From contig CANMCE010000011.1 of NCBI GenBank assembly GCA_947496235.1, positions 1-64,000 on the forward strand: a DNA stretch of 64,000 nt, written 5' to 3'. A program made the translations under genes and the position numbers. The stretch is from an uncultured Glaciecola sp. (GTDB lineage: Bacteria > Pseudomonadota > Gammaproteobacteria > Enterobacterales > Alteromonadaceae). Positions 1 through 9,531 of the stretch are shown here, piece by piece. Numbering within the stretch: position 1 is the stretch's first letter; every line of letters starts with the position of its first letter. A model generated the notes under the pieces. The model saw only the letters and a list, made by a program, of their open reading frames with translations. It was not told where the DNA came from and ran no database searches.

Positions 1-198
1 GACCGCAAAGCGATACTCCTCAACAGCGAGCGCGCATTCTACACAGCAAAAAAATTAGTGCAAGTGTTTTTTTAAAAATGGAAAAAATACAGATTTAAGC
101 TAATATTTTAACGACACGCCATAAAAAGCTATGTTTATGTCGCCAATATGGTGTTTTTCTTTAATCTTTTTTAAAAATTCTTTTCGGACAAATTTTCA

Positions 199-693
199 AT
201 GAATACAAATATAAAGGTTATAATTACAGCAATAATATTAATTATTATCTCGGTTGCTGTTAGTTTGACTCAAGGAATGTCAACAGTTGGAATACTTCTT
301 TCTCCTGTATGCATCGTTATTTTTGCAGTCGTAATGCTATTAAACAGCTCTACTTCCATAAATACTTCAACAAACAATTCAACAACAACATCTAAAAAAG
401 CTTCGTCGACGGTAAACCAAGATAAAAACTCTAGCGACGATACGCTTGCTACTTTATATGTAGGCAATATTTCCTACAAAGCAACAGAAGATGACTTGAA
501 GAACTATTTTCAAACTTTTACGACCGTGCACTCGGTTCGTTTGCTTAAAGATAAGCGCACTGGTAAGAAAAAAGGCTTTGGTTTTATTGAAGTGTCAGAC
601 TCTGACGCCAATAAAACCATAGAAAAATATAACGAATCTATATTTTTTGAAAGAAACCTTATTGTTAGGCATGCAAAAGAAAAGGTAGGTTGA
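199..693 (+). CDS. Membrane-anchored RRM RNA-binding protein
   Basis: The 164-residue protein starts with two hydrophobic segments (about residues 6-25 and 28-48), then a Ser/Thr/Asn-rich linker, then one RNA-recognition motif from about residue 84. Both RNP signatures are visible: LYVGNI (RNP2) and KGFGFIEV (RNP1), the latter with the aromatic residues that stack on RNA bases. Single-RRM proteins are known in proteobacteria and bind single-stranded RNA. The N-terminal membrane part would tether the RRM to the inner membrane, which is inferred. It is a single gene with its own terminator at 681-707. The target RNA is not evident. Confidence 0.85.
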   Translation: MNTNIKVIITAIILIIISVAVSLTQGMSTVGILLSPVCIVIFAVVMLLNSSTSINTSTNNSTTTSKKASSTVNQDKNSSDDTLATLYVGNISYKATEDDLKNYFQTFTTVHSVRLLKDKRTGKKKGFGFIEVSDSDANKTIEKYNESIFFERNLIVRHAKEKVG

Positions 694-707
694 GTACCTA
701 CCTTTTG
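681..707 (+). terminator. Terminator of the RRM gene
   Basis: Perfect 10-base arms (681-690 and 696-705) enclose a 5-base loop that contains the stop codon of the RRM gene. A T-run closes the hairpin on the plus strand, and the A-run on the left could also serve the converging minus-strand gene. Confidence 0.75.
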
Positions 708-731
708 CTTAACTGGATTAAGTTTAGTAAT

Positions 732-1862
732 TTATCGAAATTGTTCGTTAAAACGATGGAATCTATTGATCGCATGTAGTAGATCAGGCACCTGAACATC
801 TTTCAATTGATTGACTAATCCGTTAATGATCTGTGTTGATTCGTTTTGACTAGCAAACAACTCTTGTGCCGACTTAACCAACGTTGAAAGGTCTTTATCA
901 TATTTTTTAACCAACTTAATATCGCTTTGAAGTTGGTTATCTAGACCTTTTCCAATCATACTTATTTGGCTGTATGCACCAATTTTCCTCGGCGTATCAG
1001 ATTCAACCACTTTAAATTTATCTAAATCCGTTATGGAAATGCCTTGCTTCATTATTCGTTGCAGGGCTACTTCGACATCATCGCGATAAAATTGGTTTAA
1101 CAAATCGTCTGCTTTATTTACGAACTCGGCAACCATTTTGAATTTACTTGGATCACCGTTTTCACTATCAATAGCAAAACTGATATTAGAACTTTTAGTG
1201 GTAAATTTATTGATTTCACCACCATCCGCTTCTTCAATAAAGACTGCAGAATTATTAAAGTCTAATGAAAGTTTTTGTTCGTCCCGTGTACGAATATCAA
1301 CTTGATTGTATTGTGACTCTTCTGCGTTTTTGCGAAGGTAATCCTCTGGACTAACCGATAGTGCTTTTATTTTTTCAGAGATTTGCTGAGCAGTGTTTTG
1401 CAAATTGCCAAATAATTCACTTTTTTCATCAATGCCCATGTCTTCCAAGGCTCTTGAAAAGCCTATTTCAACGCCTTCGATTGCTTGTGTTCTAAGTGTT
1501 TCAAGTTCACTAGCCGTGCTACCTTTAGCGGCAAATGATGTAAAACTCGCTTTAACAAAACCAAAGATATTTGCCTGTACAGAGGTTGAATCAAATGTTC
1601 TAGTTGAAGAAAACGCTTTTTCTTTATGGCTAACCGAATTAAGAGGTGGAAACTTAGACGCCACAGACTTAAACGTAGCGTCAACAGCGCTGGAAAATGC
1701 CCGCGACATGACAGCATCATTGGCTGATGTTCCTGTGTATACATCAACAGAAACAGAACTGAACGCCGCAAGATCACGAATTCTATGATGCTCTGCGATC
1801 AGCGTTTTGTGCGCCTCTGCTGGTTTAGCAGAGGCAACTATATTAGCTTCTACTGTATTCAT
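732..1862 (-). CDS. Hypothetical protein, DUF5610-like
   Basis: A 376-residue soluble, largely helical, acidic protein with no signal peptide or membrane segment. The N-terminus (MNTVEANIVASAKPAEAH) and the later Phe-rich repeats resemble the DUF5610 proteins of Alteromonadales and Vibrionales. I make that link from memory of the family, so it is tentative. No catalytic motif is visible. It is transcribed away from trmA, with about 135 bases of shared upstream DNA. Confidence 0.7.
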   Translation of the reverse strand: MNTVEANIVASAKPAEAHKTLIAEHHRIRDLAAFSSVSVDVYTGTSANDAVMSRAFSSAVDATFKSVASKFPPLNSVSHKEKAFSSTRTFDSTSVQANIFGFVKASFTSFAAKGSTASELETLRTQAIEGVEIGFSRALEDMGIDEKSELFGNLQNTAQQISEKIKALSVSPEDYLRKNAEESQYNQVDIRTRDEQKLSLDFNNSAVFIEEADGGEINKFTTKSSNISFAIDSENGDPSKFKMVAEFVNKADDLLNQFYRDDVEVALQRIMKQGISITDLDKFKVVESDTPRKIGAYSQISMIGKGLDNQLQSDIKLVKKYDKDLSTLVKSAQELFASQNESTQIINGLVNQLKDVQVPDLLHAINRFHRFNEQFR

Positions 1863-1997
1863 ACTACCTACCTCATATTCCTCATCTAGCTATATCGGTA
1901 GCATCTTTTAAAAACTTTAATATAAACTTGGTATTTTTTTTAAAGAGTTTAAAATCCGCTCCTCATTCGAACATGAATCAGTATTGGGTATGATGTG

Positions 1998-3089
1998 ATG
2001 GCAGATTTGAAACAAGAATACAAACAACAACTTGATGAGAAACAAAACAGACTTATTGCTTTGTTGTCTCCATATTATCAAGATAATGTAGATTGCTTTG
2101 TTTCACCTCCACAACATTATCGAATGCGTGCAGAATTTAGAATTTGGCATCAGGATGATGAAACCTTTCATATTATGTTTGAGAAAGAAACCAAACAAAA
2201 ATATAGGGTGGACCAGTTTCCTATCGCTTGTAAATTGATAAATCAAGCAATGCAGTTGTTAATGAATGAGGTCAATGTTAATCAGACGTTGAGAAATAAA
2301 CTCTATCAAGTGGACTATCTTGCGACAACTACTGGTCAAATAGTGATTTCAATGATTTACCGCAGACCTTTGGACGACAATTGGCAGCAAGAGGCGACAA
2401 TTTTAAAACAAAAACTCTCTGAACATTTCCCTACCGATATCATTGGACGCGCCAAAAAGCAGAAGATAACCTTGGATAAAGATTTTGTAATAGAAGAATT
2501 ACAATTTAAACAAGAAACATTCAGTTTTAAGCAAATTGAAAATAGTTTTACCCAACCTAACGCATTAATTAACGTCAATATGGTGGAATGGGCAATTGAT
2601 AACATAGCCGCTGATTCAATTGATTTATTGGAGTTATATTGTGGAGCGGGTAATTTTTCTATTCCCCTAAGTCGTTATTTCCGTAAAGTGTTGGGTACAG
2701 AAATATCAAAGACCTCTGTTGCAGCAGCTCAATTTAATATTAATGCAAATAACATAGACAACCTGAACATTGCGCGATTATCCAGCGAAGAATTTGTAGA
2801 AGCTTACCAACAAAAACGCGCGTTTAATCGTTTATCTGAGATATCTTTAAGCGAATATAATTTCACTACGATATTGGTTGATCCGCCTCGAGCCGGCCTT
2901 GATCCTGATACACTAAAACTGGTCAGCCAATTTACCCATATTATTTATATTTCATGCAACCCTGAAACTTTAGCGAATAACCTAGCTGTATTAAATGAAA
3001 CACACCAGGTATCTCGTGCTGCATTATTTGACCAGTTCCCTTTCACGCCCCACATTGAAAGTGGCGTTGTATTGAAAAAGCGCTTATAA
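1998..3089 (+). CDS. trmA: tRNA (uracil-5-)-methyltransferase TrmA
   Basis: TrmA makes 5-methyluridine at position 54 of the T-loop of tRNA, using S-adenosylmethionine. The 363-residue length matches the E. coli enzyme (366). Visible motifs are [13 protein letters not shown] (SAM binding), DPPRAGLD (the Asp-Pro-Pro motif) and YISCNPETL, which carries the nucleophilic Cys that attacks C6 of uracil. ATG 1998 is preferred over the in-frame GTG at 1995. The 3' end overlaps the end of the converging fabR gene by 6 bases. Confidence 0.95.
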   Translation: MADLKQEYKQQLDEKQNRLIALLSPYYQDNVDCFVSPPQHYRMRAEFRIWHQDDETFHIMFEKETKQKYRVDQFPIACKLINQAMQLLMNEVNVNQTLRNKLYQVDYLATTTGQIVISMIYRRPLDDNWQQEATILKQKLSEHFPTDIIGRAKKQKITLDKDFVIEELQFKQETFSFKQIENSFTQPNALINVNMVEWAIDNIAADSIDLLELYCGAGNFSIPLSRYFRKVLGTEISKTSVAAAQFNINANNIDNLNIARLSSEEFVEAYQQKRAFNRLSEISLSEYNFTTILVDPPRAGLDPDTLKLVSQFTHIIYISCNPETLANNLAVLNETHQVSRAALFDQFPFTPHIESGVVLKKRL

Positions 3090-3695
3090 ACCTGGATTGG
3101 ACGAATTAAAACTAACAGCCCCTAGCTGCACAAATCTAAGTTGAATTTTAACCCTGTCGGCAATTTGTTCGACTTCTTTTACATCTGCGTCTAAAGCTTC
3201 AGCTCCTGCGTTAAAAACTAATCTAACCATGGCATCTGCTTGCAAGTTAGCAATTTTTCTGGGGAGACGTAAATGCGCCACTATGTAGTCGGAGAGCTCT
3301 TCAGTAAAGTGTTGGATTTCGCGCATGACCGCCGCCCGAAATGCTGATGAAGTTCCAGTATGTTCACGCAAAAGTAACCGAAAAACATTGCGATTTTGCA
3401 CAATAAATTCCATAAATGTATCAACTGAAATACTCACAACGCTACCGCCCGAAGCTATACGTTGTCTAGCTTGTCGCATCAATTGCCGCAAAGCTAAACC
3501 GGCTTCGTCGACTAAGGTTAATCCGAGCTCATTAATGTCTGAAAAATGCCGATAAAATGATGTAGGGGCAATACCGGCGGCCCGTGCTACTTCTCTCAAG
3601 CTGATTGCGGTGAGACTGCGATTTTCATCGAGTAGCGTAAATGCCGAATTGATAATTCGTTGGCGAGTCTGGCGTTTTTGTTGCTGTCTATTCAT
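3084..3695 (-). CDS. fabR: TetR-family repressor FabR
   Basis: A 203-residue TetR-type repressor. The N-terminal helix-turn-helix lies at about residues 8-55 ([15 protein letters not shown], then [20 protein letters not shown], with the recognition helix APTSFYRHF). This is the FabR signature. FabR represses unsaturated fatty acid synthesis genes in response to the acyl-ACP/acyl-CoA pool. It is divergent from the acyl desaturase gene, and a palindrome of FabR-site type lies in the shared promoter region at 3770-3787. Confidence 0.9.
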   Translation of the reverse strand: MNRQQQKRQTRQRIINSAFTLLDENRSLTAISLREVARAAGIAPTSFYRHFSDINELGLTLVDEAGLALRQLMRQARQRIASGGSVVSISVDTFMEFIVQNRNVFRLLLREHTGTSSAFRAAVMREIQHFTEELSDYIVAHLRLPRKIANLQADAMVRLVFNAGAEALDADVKEVEQIADRVKIQLRFVQLGAVSFNSSNPGL

Positions 3696-3740
3696 AGGCT
3701 ATGATTGTTAGATCAGTTTTTGAATTTCTGCAAATATTTC

Positions 3741-3769
3741 TTGTCATTGAGTGGGTGAAAAGTTAAATT
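3741..3769 (+). promoter_or_regulatory. Predicted desaturase promoter
   Basis: ttgtca at 3741-3746 (-35) is followed after 17 bases by taaatt at 3764-3769 (-10). Transcription would begin near 3776, inside the FabR-type operator, which fits repression by blocking initiation. The promoter is predicted by eye only. Confidence 0.5.
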
Positions 3770-3787
3770 AGCGCACAGTTGTACGCT
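3770..3787. promoter_or_regulatory. FabR operator
   Basis: agcgcacagttgtacgct is an 18-base palindrome with one mismatched pair (agcgCaca / tgtAcgct). It matches the known FabR site pattern AGCGTACA-N2-TGTWCGCT found upstream of fabA and fabB. It lies over the predicted transcription start of the desaturase gene and 75 bases from the fabR start. Confidence 0.75.
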
Positions 3788-3811
3788 GAATTTAAAAAAG
3801 TGAAAAGTAAA

Positions 3812-4945
3812 GTGAATAAGCCTCCTTTAATTCCGCTTAATATAGCGGTTTTCTGTATTACTACGGCAATTGCATTAATAGCTACCCCCATATGGATCAT
3901 GTTTAACGGTATCGACTTAGCAGAAATAGTGATAGCCGTGTTGTTATTTTTTTATACCGGTATGTCAATTACTGCTGGTTATCATAGATTGTGGTCCCAT
4001 AAGACTTATGACGCTCATTGGACGGTAAAAATTATCTTGGCGATTGGTGGGGCAATGGCTGTGCAAAACAGTATTTTACATTGGTCAAGCGATCACCGAG
4101 TGCATCATAGACACGTGGATGTCAATGACAAAGACCCTTACTCTGCCAAAAAAGGATTTTGGTTTTCTCATATCGGATGGATGCTTAGAGAATATCAAGC
4201 CGAACGCTATACTGATTACTCTAATTGCCGTGATTTGCAGAAAGATAAAGTCGTAATGTGGCAACACAACCATTATTTGCCAATAGTATTGATTGCGAAT
4301 TTTGGTATTACCGGTTTACTTGGATGGATAAATGGTGACATTTTAGGCATGATTTTAATCGCAGGTGTGCTTAGGTTAGTCGTTGTGCATCATGTGACCT
4401 TCTTTATCAACTCGTTAGCCCACATTTGGGGTTCTCGTCCCTATACTGATACCAATACAGCCCGTGACAACGGCATTATTGCCTTATTTACGTTTGGAGA
4501 GGGTTACCATAATTATCATCATATTTTTGAGTATGATTATAGAAACGGTATTAAATGGTGGCATTATGATCCTACAAAGTGGCTGATTAAAAGCTTATCT
4601 TTAGTAGGGCTAGCAAAAAATCTTAGAAAAACCCCAGATCAACGTATTGAAGCAGCAAGATTATTAATGCAACTGAAATATGCCAAGAAGCGCTTAGTAC
4701 ATTTGCCTAACGCCGAAGAAATCGTTAACAACATTCAGCAAGAGTATGATGTATTAGTACACAAGATGAGTGAATATTATGCGGCTAAGAAAAAACTTAT
4801 GCTGGCTAAAAAACAAGCTTTGCTTGCAAGTTATGAAAAACTGGAAATCGATTTTGCTTACAGAGAAATTCAACAAAGTTTTAAATTGCAAAAAGAAAAA
4901 TGGCAAACACTTTACTCTTACTATATGACGCCGATACAAGCATAA
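3812..4945 (+). CDS. Membrane fatty-acid (acyl-CoA) delta-9 desaturase
   Basis: An oxygen-dependent di-iron desaturase that puts a double bond in acyl chains in the inner membrane. It shows four hydrophobic segments and the three His boxes: HRLWSH, HRVHHRH and, near residue 230, the third box EGYHNYHH. The C-terminal 110 residues are a charged helical extension. The start is uncertain: a TTG at 3779 is in frame but lies inside the FabR operator and only about 3 bases from the predicted transcription start. GTG 3812 (reading VNKPPLIPLNI) or GTG 3800 is therefore more plausible. None of the three has a clear ribosome binding site. Confidence 0.88.
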   Translation: MNKPPLIPLNIAVFCITTAIALIATPIWIMFNGIDLAEIVIAVLLFFYTGMSITAGYHRLWSHKTYDAHWTVKIILAIGGAMAVQNSILHWSSDHRVHHRHVDVNDKDPYSAKKGFWFSHIGWMLREYQAERYTDYSNCRDLQKDKVVMWQHNHYLPIVLIANFGITGLLGWINGDILGMILIAGVLRLVVVHHVTFFINSLAHIWGSRPYTDTNTARDNGIIALFTFGEGYHNYHHIFEYDYRNGIKWWHYDPTKWLIKSLSLVGLAKNLRKTPDQRIEAARLLMQLKYAKKRLVHLPNAEEIVNNIQQEYDVLVHKMSEYYAAKKKLMLAKKQALLASYEKLEIDFAYREIQQSFKLQKEKWQTLYSYYMTPIQA

Positions 4946-4971
4946 TAGAGTTATAAAGCATTTGGTAACGC

Positions 4972-5000
4972 AAAAAGGATGCTGTGGTAGCATCCTTTTT
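4972..5000 (+). terminator. Terminator of the desaturase gene
   Basis: 12-base perfect arms (4972-4983 and 4989-5000) with a 5-base loop, ending in five Ts. It separates the desaturase gene from sthA. Confidence 0.85.
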
Positions 5001-5018
5001 AATTTTACGTAACGGTAA

Positions 5019-6443
5019 ATGGAAACTGAGATGGCGAACAAGCAAAAAAAACAAACATTTGATTTTGACGCGGTAGTAATAGGTACAGGACCAGCTGGAG
5101 AAGGTGTTTCAATGCAGTTGGCCAAAGCCGGCAAAAAAGTGGCCGCGGTTGAAAAGTATTCTTCTGTTGGCGGTGGTTGTACCCACTGGGGAACTATACC
5201 ATCGAAAGCATTGCGTCATTCTGTAAGCCGTTTAATAGAATATAATTCAAACCCGTTATTTAATGAACATAGCCGCTACCGAAGCTTAACTTTCGCTGAA
5301 ATTATGAAGCACGCAGCAGGTGTTATTCGTAAACAATCGCGTCTAAGATCGACATTTTATGAGCGAAACGATGTTAACGTTATCACAGGTGAAGCCAGCT
5401 TCGTTGACCCACATACGGTTAACATTAAGCGTAAAGATGGTTCGTTGGAAACTATCACTGCACAAAACTTTGTTTTAGCTACAGGTTCTCGTCCCTATAC
5501 ACCAGCTGATATTGATTTTACCCATCCACGAATTTTCAATAGTGATACAATTTTAAATCTGGATTATCAACCAAAAACTATCATTGTCTATGGCGCTGGG
5601 GTAATTGGTAGCGAATATGCTTCCATTTTCAGAGGAATGGGAGTGAAAGTTGATCTTGTGAATATGCGAGATCGCCTGCTGTCTTTTCTAGACGCAGAAA
5701 TATCTGATGCCCTTAGTTATCACCTATGGAATAACGGTGTGCTTATTCGAAATAACGAAGAATACGACAGCATTGAAGGAAAAGAAGACTGTGTCATCTT
5801 AAACCTTAAATCGGGTAAGCGTATGAAAGCGGATTGCATTTTGTTTGCCAATGGTAGGACGGGTAATACCGACATGCTGGATCTTCAAAATGTTGGCTTA
5901 AAAGCTGATGGGCGTGGATTGGTAAAAGTAAACAAGAGCTATCGAACAGAAGTTGAGAATATCTATGCAGTTGGAGATGTGGTTGGTTATCCGAGTCTAG
6001 CCTCTGCAGCCTATAACCAAGGACGTTTTGCCGCTGAAGCTATGGTGAACGGTGAATGTCATAAAAGTTTAGTAGAAGATATCCCTACAGGTATTTATAC
6101 CATACCTGAAATCAGTTCAGTGGGAAAAACCGAACAAGAACTAACCAAAGCAAAAGTGCCTTACGAAGTTGGAAGAGCGCAATTTAAGCATTTGGCCAGA
6201 GCCCAAATCGCAGATACTATGGTTGGAAGTTTAAAAATCTTGTTTCATCGTGAAAATAAAAAGATTCTTGGTATCCATTGTTTTGGAGAAAGGGCTTCTG
6301 AAATTGTGCACATTGGTCAAGCTATCATGCAACAAGATGAAGGCAATAATATAGAGTATTTTGTTAACACGACCTTTAATTACCCAACGATGGCTGAAGC
6401 TTATCGGGTTGCGGCCTTAAACGGGTTGAACAGAGTTTTTTGA
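5019..6443 (+). CDS. sthA: Soluble pyridine nucleotide transhydrogenase SthA
   Basis: A cytosolic flavoprotein that moves reducing equivalents between NADPH and NAD+, lowering excess NADPH. At 474 residues it is close to E. coli SthA (466). The FAD-binding GTGPAGEG lies near residue 23. The family-specific [17 protein letters not shown] has Thr in place of the second redox Cys of lipoamide dehydrogenases. The NAD(P)-binding [10 protein letters not shown] and the FAD motif AVGDV are present. ATG 5031, with GGA eight bases before it, is an alternative start that removes four residues. It ends 10 bases before a bidirectional terminator. Confidence 0.95.
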   Translation: METEMANKQKKQTFDFDAVVIGTGPAGEGVSMQLAKAGKKVAAVEKYSSVGGGCTHWGTIPSKALRHSVSRLIEYNSNPLFNEHSRYRSLTFAEIMKHAAGVIRKQSRLRSTFYERNDVNVITGEASFVDPHTVNIKRKDGSLETITAQNFVLATGSRPYTPADIDFTHPRIFNSDTILNLDYQPKTIIVYGAGVIGSEYASIFRGMGVKVDLVNMRDRLLSFLDAEISDALSYHLWNNGVLIRNNEEYDSIEGKEDCVILNLKSGKRMKADCILFANGRTGNTDMLDLQNVGLKADGRGLVKVNKSYRTEVENIYAVGDVVGYPSLASAAYNQGRFAAEAMVNGECHKSLVEDIPTGIYTIPEISSVGKTEQELTKAKVPYEVGRAQFKHLARAQIADTMVGSLKILFHRENKKILGIHCFGERASEIVHIGQAIMQQDEGNNIEYFVNTTFNYPTMAEAYRVAALNGLNRVF

Positions 6444-6452
6444 TAGAATGAA

Positions 6453-6476
6453 AAAAGCCTCCAAAAGGAGGCTTTT
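6453..6476. terminator. Bidirectional terminator
   Basis: Perfect 10-base arms (6453-6462, 6467-6476) around aaaa, with A on the left and T on the right. It lies between the converging sthA and the small secreted-protein gene and can serve both. Confidence 0.85.
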
Positions 6477-6480
6477 AATA

Positions 6481-6804
6481 TTATTTTTTAACGGTATCTA
6501 ACCTAGCCAAGGTTTTGTTTTCCTGCTCACGGTGTGCAATTACCGTAATATTGAGCGTTTTCGGATCCATAAGTAAGGTTGCCATTACGTATTCACCTGG
6601 CTCAGAAGCATCTTTATAAAAGGCTTTCTGATTTGCTACAAAACTATCGCTTTTCTCAATCGTTGTGCTGAAACATTGTGCATCAACTTCAAATGTTTGT
6701 TTGTCCATACAGGAAAAACTATTCTTAGTCTCAGTAGAGTTATCAGCTGCAAAGACGGAGAGAGAGGTTAGTGCTAAACAACTAGCGACTAAAAACTTTT
6801 TCAT
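6481..6804 (-). CDS. Small exported hypothetical protein
   Basis: A 107-residue protein with a clear signal peptide (KKFLVASCLALTSLSVFAAD, cleavage after VFA). The mature part is about 88 residues with two Cys (C-M-D and Q-C-F) that could form one disulfide in the periplasm. I recognise no family. A 15-base perfect palindrome at 6878-6892 upstream (atattac-a-gtaatat) could be an operator. The 266 bases between this gene and the end of cysH otherwise show nothing. Confidence 0.75.
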   Translation of the reverse strand: MKKFLVASCLALTSLSVFAADNSTETKNSFSCMDKQTFEVDAQCFSTTIEKSDSFVANQKAFYKDASEPGEYVMATLLMDPKTLNITVIAHREQENKTLARLDTVKK

Positions 6805-7070
6805 ATACTTCTCCTAACAGATAACCTAGGCCAAAGTATACTTTCCAATAACCTTAATTGCAAGAGAAATCATACGAATATTACAGTAATATGACAGTGA
6901 CTTTAACGTCTCGTGAAATTTACCCAATATTCTTAAAAAATTAGCAAACCTATCCTACAACTCCAGAAAAAACGCAATTTGGATTATCTAGGCAAATAAC
7001 AATGTTGTTAACTTAGAAGCAGAAGTTCTTAAAATCGACAAGGAAATGTATACATCTAGATACGCAAGTA

Positions 7071-7826
7071 TCAAATGCCATCTCCGTCGCCGAATTCGTG
7101 CAAGCCACATTCTCTTTTTAACCCAAAGAAGCGTGTATCTTCTTCGGTCATTCCATCTTCTAACGCTCTGGTGGTATGCCAATCGCCGATAGAAACATAA
7201 CCTTGATCCCATAAAGGATTGTAAGGAAGGTCATTGGCTTTCATATATTGATGCAATTGTTTATTACTTTGATCAATTATTGGATGCACTTTAAATTGGG
7301 CGCCTTGCTTCTGTACTACGTCCAAAGCTTTGCGGCTATTCGACTGAGATCGACGTAGCCCCGCGAACCATGTACTCACATTTAATTCTTCAAGTGCTCG
7401 TTTCATGGGCTCGACTTTGTTCATTTGGTTGTACTTTTCAATACCTTCAACGCCCTGCTCCCAAAGCTTACCAAATTTAGCTTCTTGCCAAGCTGGACTC
7501 AATGGCGCACGATACACCTGTAAATTAAGGTTGAAACGTGCAGTGAGTTCTTCAATAAACAAATAAGTTTCTTTAAACAAATAGCCTGTGTCGGTTAATA
7601 CCACTGGAATGCCTGGTGCAACCTCGTTTAAAAGATGTAACATCACTGCCGATTGAGCACCAAAACTTGAGGACACTATGTGTCGCCCAGGTAGATTTTC
7701 TAATGCCCACTCTGCTCGTTGGTGCATACTGGCGTTTTCCAAAGCCGCATTGACTTCTTGCAATGCAGCTTTATCAACCTCACCGAGGGTAAATCTATGC
7801 GGCGAAATTGCTGCTAGATTACTCAT
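7071..7826 (-). CDS. cysH: Phosphoadenylyl-sulfate (PAPS) reductase CysH
   Basis: CysH reduces PAPS to sulfite with thioredoxin, the second part of assimilatory sulfate reduction. The 251 residues include [14 protein letters not shown] (the PP-loop), [10 protein letters not shown], and the C-terminal [13 protein letters not shown] with the catalytic Cys. The paired Cys-Cys motifs of iron-sulfur APS reductases are missing, so it is the PAPS-using, thioredoxin-dependent type. It is the last gene of cysJIH and overlaps the end of cysI by 8 bases. Confidence 0.95.
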   Translation of the reverse strand: MSNLAAISPHRFTLGEVDKAALQEVNAALENASMHQRAEWALENLPGRHIVSSSFGAQSAVMLHLLNEVAPGIPVVLTDTGYLFKETYLFIEELTARFNLNLQVYRAPLSPAWQEAKFGKLWEQGVEGIEKYNQMNKVEPMKRALEELNVSTWFAGLRRSQSNSRKALDVVQKQGAQFKVHPIIDQSNKQLHQYMKANDLPYNPLWDQGYVSIGDWHTTRALEDGMTEEDTRFFGLKRECGLHEFGDGDGI

Positions 7827-9531
7827 AAAAATCCTCTGCTGAATTAATCACAGGCTTTACGATAGAGGCTCTGATCACAAAATCGCCAAAGGCTTCATTT
7901 GTCTCTCTTTCCGCTGCCCATCGCGCAACCAATTCATCAATGATTATCATAATTTCTGTATCACTGATATTTTCTTTGTACATGCGAGGGATTCGGGTTC
8001 CTTCTCGATTACCACCAAGATGCAAATTGTATTTATTTGGCCCTTTACCTACTAAGCCAATTTCAGCAAGCATCGCGCGTCCGCAGCCATTAGGGCAACC
8101 GGTAATACGATAGATAATGCTTTCATCTGAAAGGCCGTGCTTGGCAAGGATTTCTTCCAATTCCGTTACTGCACTTGGCAGATAACGTTCAGCTTCAGCC
8201 ATGGCTAATGGACATGTAGGTAAAGATACACAAGCCATACTGTCTTTTCGCTGCGCACTCACATTTGGTGCCATTAAACCATGCTGGACAGCAAGATTCT
8301 CGATTTGCTGTTTATCAGACTCGTCTACTCCCGCAATGATCAGGTTTTGGTTGGCTGTGAGTCGAAAATCGCCTTGATGGATCTTAGCTATTTCGCGCAT
8401 ACCCGTTTTTAGTGGCTTTTCAGGGAAATCTAAAATACGCCCGTTTTCGATAAACAAGGTTAAATGATGTTTGTTATCAATACCTTTTACCCAACCGAAT
8501 CTGTCGCCTCTGGCTGTAAATTCGTATGCTTTACTCTCTGCAAACTGAACATTAGCGCGTTTTTCCACCTCTTGTTTAAAGGTTTCAACGCCGACACGCT
8601 CTAGGGTATATTTAGTTTTCGCGTTCTTACGATTAACTCTATTGCCCCAATCACGCTGAGTAGACACTACTGCTTCTGCCACAGCTAAGGTTTTGTCCAA
8701 TGGAATAAAACCAAAATCATCAGCTTTTCTTGGATAAGTTGTTTTATCACCATGAGTCATGGCAAGGCCACCACCCACTAGTACATTAAACCCAATAAGC
8801 TGGCCATCTTCGGCAATAGCAACAAAATTTAAGTCGTTGGCATGAACATCTACATCATTTAGCGGTGGAATTACCACTGTGGTTTTAAATTTACGCGGTA
8901 AGTAAGTATCACCAAGAATAGGTTCAGCTTCTTGTGTACTGTCGACCTTTTCACCGTCTAACCAAATTTCAGCATAGGCTTTCGTTTTTGGAAGTAGGTG
9001 TTCACTGATTTTTGCTGCCCATTCCCAAGCCTGCTGGTGCACAACTGACTCAATTGGGTTACTGGTACAGAGTACGTTTCTATTCACATCACCCGCAGTT
9101 GCAATGGAATCAATACCGGTTGCGTTAAGTTGTTGGTGCATAGATTTAATATGCGGCTTTAACACGCCATGGAATTGAAATGTCTGTCTAGTAGTAAGTC
9201 GGATACTGCCGTAAATAGTGTTTTCTTCGGCAAATTTGTCGATCACTAACCACTGCTTAGGCGTAATAACACCTCCAGGCAATCTCGCTCTAAGCATCAC
9301 ATTATGCAAAGGCTCCAATTTTTGTTTAGCGCGCTCAGCTCGAATATCTCTATCATCTTGCTGATACATACCGTGGAAACGAATTAACTGAAAGTTATCC
9401 GCTGTAAATCCACCTGTTACATCGTCTTTTAAATCTTTGCTAATAGTCCCGCGCAAATGCTGGCTTTCTGCCTTGAGGCGCTCATTATCAGAAAGTTTGC
9501 CTTCGACAATTAGATCGTTTTTGTCACTCAT
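7819..9531 (-). CDS. cysI: Sulfite reductase hemoprotein beta subunit CysI
   Basis: CysI reduces sulfite to sulfide on a coupled siroheme and [4Fe-4S] centre, taking electrons from CysJ. The length of 570 residues equals the E. coli protein. The cluster Cys are in [19 protein letters not shown] and [17 protein letters not shown]. The N-terminal siroheme-binding repeat shows [17 protein letters not shown]. Start and stop codons overlap those of cysJ and cysH, so the three genes are translationally coupled. Confidence 0.97.
   Translation of the reverse strand: MSDKNDLIVEGKLSDNERLKAESQHLRGTISKDLKDDVTGGFTADNFQLIRFHGMYQQDDRDIRAERAKQKLEPLHNVMLRARLPGGVITPKQWLVIDKFAEENTIYGSIRLTTRQTFQFHGVLKPHIKSMHQQLNATGIDSIATAGDVNRNVLCTSNPIESVVHQQAWEWAAKISEHLLPKTKAYAEIWLDGEKVDSTQEAEPILGDTYLPRKFKTTVVIPPLNDVDVHANDLNFVAIAEDGQLIGFNVLVGGGLAMTHGDKTTYPRKADDFGFIPLDKTLAVAEAVVSTQRDWGNRVNRKNAKTKYTLERVGVETFKQEVEKRANVQFAESKAYEFTARGDRFGWVKGIDNKHHLTLFIENGRILDFPEKPLKTGMREIAKIHQGDFRLTANQNLIIAGVDESDKQQIENLAVQHGLMAPNVSAQRKDSMACVSLPTCPLAMAEAERYLPSAVTELEEILAKHGLSDESIIYRITGCPNGCGRAMLAEIGLVGKGPNKYNLHLGGNREGTRIPRMYKENISDTEIMIIIDELVARWAAERETNEAFGDFVIRASIVKPVINSAEDFYE

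Noticed and set aside
1-75. Tail of an upstream plus-strand gene
   Set aside because: The first 24 codons are open to a stop at 73-75, but this is too short to judge and no family is recognised. Bases 76-198 show only AT-rich DNA.
1393-1788. Plus-strand frame opposite the DUF5610-like gene
   Set aside because: It lies wholly inside a longer, better-supported minus-strand gene, has no ribosome binding site and gives an unlikely protein.
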